In this document: positions 59,043 through 64,000 of the stretch, piece after piece
Position numbering within the stretch: position 1 is the first letter of the stretch
How the letters are laid out: each line of letters begins with the position of its first letter
Source: Cryptomeria japonica
Lineage: Eukaryota; Streptophyta; Pinopsida; Cupressales; Cupressaceae
Reading direction: 5' to 3'
Length of the DNA: 64,000 nt
Assembly (NCBI RefSeq): GCF_030272615.1
Contig: NC_081412.1
Coordinates: 99,075,796-99,139,795, forward strand
Notes under the pieces: model-generated
What the model saw: only the letters and a program-made list of their open reading frames with translations
What the model was told of the DNA's origin: nothing
Database searches by the model: none
Translations under genes and position numbers: made by a program

Positions 59043-60142
59043 CTATCTCCAAGGGAGAGATCCCCTCCCTTGGATTTCTTCATGAAGTCAATTACACTGA
59101 TGATACCTTTCTCAAATGCCCTCTCCTCTCGAACCTGTTTGTGGCTCCTTCTTCCCCTACTACCTTTTGCTCTACCCAGCATAATGTTTGTTGATTGACT
59201 TATACATCTAGGATCCAAATTTTCCAGTCCATCTTCTATATCCTCTTCTTCAGGGTTTAGATCTTCTTCATATTCAAAATTAGATGTCAGGGGTAACTGG
59301 TTATCCTCTTTAATAACCGGATTATGATCTGCAATATCCAATATCGGATACCCCGCATTCTCCATAAGATACATTTTAGAATCTTCTCTTTCTATAGGGG
59401 CCACCTTCTCTACCATTTCTGAATCCTTATGAGGTTTTCCCAAAATCGTTAAAGGAAGTTTAATGGTTTTTTCAACCCACCGATGCTTGTTAGTCTGTTT
59501 GGGAAAAAAATTTATTCTAGCCATTCTGAAGAAACTAGAGAAATTTGGGAAGGGATCTCCTTGACCGCCGCTCTTCAATCAAGCATACATGTAACTATCT
59601 TTTTCAATAACCTCCTCGTCAATTTCCAATAATGTTCCCAGTGACCGACTAATTTTTTCCAAACAATTCTCACCCCAATACTCCATTGGCAGATTATACA
59701 TCCTAATCCACACCGGTCTATCGTATACTGCCAATGGTACTGGATTAAAATTTGGGAACTAGGGCTGTAAATACAAAGGATGTTCCTCGATAAACCAGTT
59801 ATTCTTACACAAATACTTATTTCTCTCCCTCCCATCCTCAAATACCACTATGAAAAAACTCCTAGGGATGAATTTCACAATCAGTTGCAGGCCCCAATGT
59901 TTAGATATCCATTCTCTAATGGTGGCTCTGGTCATCCGAGGTCCAACCACTCTGCCGATCAACACATGCTCCGTCCAGAGCCCTCTCTCCTCCTCCGCTT
60001 CACTGGTAAGATCAATTTCAAAGGCTTCCTCCTCGCATCTCTCCCGACTTGCCTCCTGAGACTTACTGCTCCTCCTGGTATTCTCTCCTCCATTGGCATG
60101 TAATTGGTTTTGCAGACCTCCCCACTCCCTCCTCGCCGCCAT
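59039..60142 (-). pseudogene. LINE-D ORF1 (DUF4283)
   Basis: One frame of about 367 codons with two stops (TAG at 59,761-59,759 and TGA near 59,585). Starts MAARREWGGLQNQ. The DUF4283 region spans about residues 50-185 ('LQLIVKFIPRSFFIVVFED', 'VWIRMYNLPMEYWGENCL'). A variable acidic linker follows ('EEEDIEDGLENLD'), then a basic end. The zinc knuckle usual after DUF4283 is not visible. It would bind the LINE RNA. Confidence 0.85.
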
Positions 60143-60147
60143 ATTTT

Positions 60148-60600
60148 TTAAATGAAATTAAATAACTTAAATGAAAATAAGTTATAATAAATTAAATGAA
60201 ATCAAATAACTTAAATGAAAATAAGTTATAATAAGAGGTCTCAAATTAAATATTTAATTTTTTTATTATATCTCTATATATAAATAGAAATCAATAAAAT
60301 ATATACTAGATTTTATTTAAATTAATTTAAATAAAACAAATGAAAATAATAAATTAAATTAAACAATTTAAAATAATTAAAATAACCTAAATTAAATTAA
60401 ATAACTTTAATGAAATTAAATAGTTTAAATCAAACTAAATAAATTAATGCATAAAATTAAATAATTTAAATAAAACTAAATTAAATAACTTAAATTAAAA
60501 TAATCTAAATTAAATTAATTACTTAAATTAAAATAAATTAAATAATTTATATTAAAATAAATTGCATGTATTGTATTGTAACAAATTAGATATCCAACAT
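60148..60600. repeat. AT-rich repeat array, right part
   Basis: Starts with the right target duplication of LINE-D (60,148-60,167). Repeats 'aaatgaaa-ataacttaaatg' and the landmarks 'gtctcaaattaaatattt', 'tataaatagaaatcaat' and 'ttgcatgta-tgtattgtaacaaattaga' seen on the other side of the LINEs. Confidence 0.7.
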
Positions 60601-61092
60601 GTATTGCATAACTGCAAGTTATAAAAAGACATCTCCATGCATTCAAATAGATAAATTGATTTTATATTTACCTTCAATTACAAAAGAATAAAAAGTCATT
60701 GTGGATTTTGAGGAAGCCGAGGAAAGAAGAGGACAACGTTAGTGTGTAAATTTTTAGGTAGGTAGCAATTCACATATTCTAACATTGGTTTATCATTCAT
60801 ACTTTCTTCATATATCATTTCTCATTATCTTATCAATGTATTCCAATATTCAATTGTGTATCAAGAAGACCTTTGAAGTTGGTTGATTTCGACGAGCGCT
60901 CTGCAACCTTTGTCTGACCACTCGTGTCAAAGGTCAATGTCGCTCAAGTGAGCAATTACTTGACTCGTGTGTCGGTCTGGCCTTCGGGTCTCCTCATGAT
61001 TGTTGTACTCTTTGCATTTATTGTTGATCTTTTTCATTAGGTTGTGACACTCTTTTATAGCTCAAACCTCGCCTGGTGTAACGCAATCCACA

Positions 61093-62815
61093 ATGGGAGA
61101 AAAATATTTCAAGGAGGTGTTGGTTGACTGCTCGAGTTTGCCAGGAGACGTCACATTCATTCTGCAAGAGGGTGCCTTGTCCAACCACTGCGAAGAAAAA
61201 TAGACTTCGGAAAACTACAATCTTTCTTTTTGCTCTTGATGTTAATATGTTGTCGGATCATAATTACATCAATAATTGGATGCAAAACATTTGGGTTAAA
61301 AATTTAGGGTTTGTTATTTCCTTTTGTCGTATGGTTCAAAAGGGTTTGTTCATTATTTTCTTCAGAAACCCTAATCATCAAGATGAAGTTATTAGAAAAT
61401 GGTTTTGGAATATAGGGAAGCGTTGTTTTCGGGCTATGATTTGGTCTCCGGATGCCAACAAAGATGAGGTGTTGGCTATATCGTCCCCTAGATGGCTGTC
61501 TGTACATAATGTGCCCCCATTTTTTTGGCAATTTATGCTCAAGGCTTTGAAAAGTCTTGGAGATGTTTTTAGGATGGACAATTCCCCCTCTCTTCTTCAA
61601 TACCTTGATGCAAGACTATTGGTTGCTATTCACCCTGGGAAAGATCTTCCTAATGAGTTAGTTGTCGATTTGGGAGATGAATCCTTCTCTTGCCCTATGA
61701 AATACTTAGGGGGCATTAATGCTTGTTTTTTATGCAAAATGGAAGGGCATGTTAGACGAAATCGTCCCCTTTTGGGTAAGAAGAAATTGGCCCCCTCCCC
61801 CTTTGTTTTGTTCCCCCCCGCTGCTCTTTCACTGAATCCCTCCTCTGGCCCGACGCTAGATGATTCTTGTCCTTCCCTGTCTTCCCCCCTCTCTATTAGT
61901 TTGTTGTTCCTCTGGATTCCTCCCTCGTCTTGCTACCCTCACATTTGCCTCATGATCTTCCTCTTCCCTTGGCTATCTCCCACCCTTCTGGACACTCTGT
62001 TCCTCGATCTCCTAATGCTCAACAAGTGGCTCTTATAAATATTAAAAACATTTTAGCTATTAAAAAAATGATTTATGGTGGTGTGGATGAGAAGAAGAGT
62101 TGTGATAATGACAATAGTAGTCCCTCCACCAAGGATGCGAGAGGAGTCTTGGGTGTCACAAACACCAACACTAGTAGTGTTGAGGAGGTTCCTAATAAGG
62201 GGATTATCATGAGGGGAGGTTCTGATACATCTTGCTCAAAATCTGAGCATTTTCGTAAGGACTCTAATGAAGACTTATTTATCATTAAGAAGGCTTATAA
62301 TCCAAAGACACCTCTTAGAGATGTTATTATTATTGTTGAACCCTCTGATACTCCCCCCTTTAGGTTCCCCCTAAAAAACTATTAGTATTTCTGATTTGGA
62401 TACTCAAGACGATTCTCTCACCCTTGATAAAGAGGATGATGATTTGAAGGGAAAGAACATTGATATAGACATGCCAGGAATGGGTAAAAAGAGTTATCAT
62501 GAGGAGTGGGAAAGATGGGCCATTGTGCCTTACAAGTGTCCTGCTGCTAAGGAACTAATTGATAATGTTATGGCAGATATTGTCTATAGAAAGGTTGTGG
62601 CCAAAATAAAGAAGCATACTAAAGGGTGTAAGAAATCTTTGGCCCCCTCTTTTGGGGTTAAACAACCCTTGAGTTTAAAAAGAAGAGAGGCATACCAAAT
62701 GGGTCCACTAATAGGAAACATGACAATTTATTTCTTAAATTACAGCTACCTAAGTGTTATCAATCATTTAAGGCACCAATGGACACCTCTCCTTAATTTT
62801 AGTTATGGACTTTAA
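61093..62815 (+). pseudogene. LINE-E ORF1 (DUF4283 plus zinc knuckle remnant)
   Basis: The ATG at 61,093 opens 'MGEKYFKEVLVDCSSLPGD', interrupted by TAG at 61,201 and a shift into the next frame. DUF4283 spans about 61,230-61,680 ('FVISFCRMVQKGLFIIFF', 'RWLSVHNVPPFFWQF'). The knuckle remnant 'CFLCKMEGHVRRN' at 61,723 lacks the last Cys. A Pro/Ser-rich linker changes frame near 61,930 and 62,390, ending in a Lys-rich part. It is inactive. Confidence 0.75.
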
Positions 62816-64000
62816 CTGTATTTATTGGAATATTAGGGGACTAGAATCCCTGGATAGGAAGTATGACCATTAAAAGATTCTTGAGATTGAAAAAGAATGT
62901 GGACTTCTTACTGTTGCAAGAGATTAAGGTAGTCAAGTTTGCCCTATATATTAACTTGAAGTGCATATGGCGGGAGGCTTCCCACTATGTCATTGACCAC
63001 TCTAAAGGTAAAGAGGGAATTGCTATAATGGTCTCCAAAAAATGGGCCAATTTTGTAAAGTAATGGGGTTGTTCCCCTTGCAACAGAGTTGTATGGATCA
63101 TTTTGAACTACAAAGATCAAAACTTTGGGGTTGCCTCTATCTATGCTCCAAATGATCACAAGGAGTGTATTGAATTATGGAGTTGTCTAGCTCAATTAGA
63201 TGACATTTCTTAGATTTTTTGTGGGGATTTCAACATGATTAAACATCCTCAAGATAAGATTTGTGGGAACAAATTTAAATGAAAACCCAATGAAAAGTTC
63301 TTTTGGCAAAGATTGACTAATAGACTCAGATTGGTTGATCCCCTAGCTGGGAAGTTAAAAGATTATAGTGAAATTGGTATACATGGTGTAATTACCAACA
63401 TGGTAAGAAAAGGAGATATTGTAGATTGGATAGGTTTTATTTCAACGAAGATTTTTTTAGCATTATGCATGATGAGATTGAAGGTAGTGTTAAAGTTATG
63501 CCTTATTCATTGTCAGATCATCACCCAATCTCTGCCACCCTTTGCATTAACTCCTCCCCCCGTACCCCCCAAATTGTGAGGGATGCATTCTCTCTCAACA
63601 CCAATATGTTGGAATATGAAGATGCAGTTTTTGCCTCCTATATCATTAGATAGTATAATTGTTAGTTTCACAATTTCTCTAGTGACATAGATAGGTGGAA
63701 TTCAAATGTTGATAGTTGGAAAGTGCTTTTCTAGACTATGGGGAAGAAAAAGGCTCTAGATAACAGAAAACTTGAAACTGAAATGCATGAAACTTTGGTT
63801 GTTGCTGAGGGAATCTTACAAATGCAGCTTGACAATTATGAGGCTACTGACAAAACTCAAAGTGGCTAAGGATGAACTGAGGAGGCTTCAAAATCAGAAA
63901 ATTCATGGTGTAAAGGTCAGGGCTAGAATTAATTGGATGGATCATGGTGATAAGGGTACAAAAATCCTTTTTTAGATTCTTAGAAGCAAGGAAGTTAGGG
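62805..64000 (+). pseudogene. LINE-E ORF2 start: endonuclease domain, incomplete at window end
   Basis: Begins 'MDFNCIYWNIRGLES' (62,805) and shifts frame near 62,865. Endonuclease motifs 'LLLQEIK', 'IFCGDFNMIKHPQDK' and, after another shift near 63,380, 'YSLSDHHPISATL' are visible. Stops at 63,061, 63,211 and 63,280 interrupt it. 63,770-64,000 is the linker before reverse transcriptase, which is outside the window. Confidence 0.8.

Larger units (their letters stand above)
53760..60147 (-). mobile_element. LINE-D: full-length L1-type retrotransposon, minus strand
   Basis: 6,388 bp flanked by the 20-bp duplication ttaaatgaaattaaataact (53,740-53,759 and 60,148-60,167). A poly-T at 53,761-53,773 is the poly-A tail seen from the other strand. 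Order on the minus strand: ORF1, ORF2 overlapping it by four bases, a third ORF, then the tail. The 5' leader is almost absent (ORF1 ATG at 60,142). Confidence 0.92.
60601..64000 (+). mobile_element. LINE-E: L1-type retrotransposon, cut by window end
   Basis: 5' leader of about 490 bp (60,601-61,092), ORF1 (61,093-62,815) and the start of ORF2 (from 62,805). The sequence differs from LINE-C and D (a different DUF4283 subtype), so it is a separate family. The left edge is approximate. Confidence 0.75.

Overview
This is nuclear DNA of a seed plant, with a gymnosperm (conifer-like) genome as my best guess. The evidence is AT-rich, repeat-dominated sequence, LTR retrotransposons nested in one another, L1-type plant LINEs of the DUF4283 / zf-RVT / RNase H kind, and one isolated plant-style gene in 64 kb. 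The species call is inference. I found no rRNA, tRNA, CRISPR or bacterial features.

Layout. 1-5,474: 5' part of a minus-strand Ty3/gypsy-like element with its 5' LTR (3,837-5,474), an aspartic protease polyprotein full of degenerate repeats, and a G-patch segment. 5,862-9,436: a 5'-truncated plus-strand LINE (LINE-A) with an extra downstream ORF. 9,437-15,398: relic and AT-rich DNA with one decayed coding-like stretch (about 12,370-13,800). 15,404-32,369: a minus-strand Ty3/gypsy element bounded by LTRs and the duplication gttac. Its gag is split by a solo LTR (21,640-27,860, duplication gaaac), and that solo LTR is itself split by a complete non-autonomous Copia-type element (22,181-27,194, duplication aggtc). 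So there are three insertion events, each with a perfect target-site duplication. 32,583-32,664: a (GA)41 microsatellite. 33,029-34,230: a minus-strand LINE ORF1 relic. 35,505-38,626: a large fold-back structure with arms of about 0.88 kb. 38,604-40,467: tandem duplications.

43,220-44,377 (minus) is the only convincing host gene: an intronless 385-codon ORF with a TATA box, a pyrimidine-rich leader, a basic segment and a coiled coil. It looks nuclear and plant-specific, and I do not know its function. 44,579 to about 60,600 is an AT-rich repeat array into which three LINEs have landed: LINE-B (truncated), LINE-C (5.6 kb) and LINE-D (6.4 kb, minus strand, 20-bp target duplication). LINE-E starts after about 60,600 and runs off the window.

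How it works together. The LINEs encode, or once encoded, a nucleic-acid-binding ORF1 and an endonuclease / reverse transcriptase / RNase H ORF2, but every copy is broken by stops and frameshifts. Three LINEs carry a further ORF between RNase H and the 3' end, and these three ORFs look unrelated to each other; this is the most unusual pattern in the window. Both analysable LTR retroelements lack reverse transcriptase and would need enzymes supplied by other elements.
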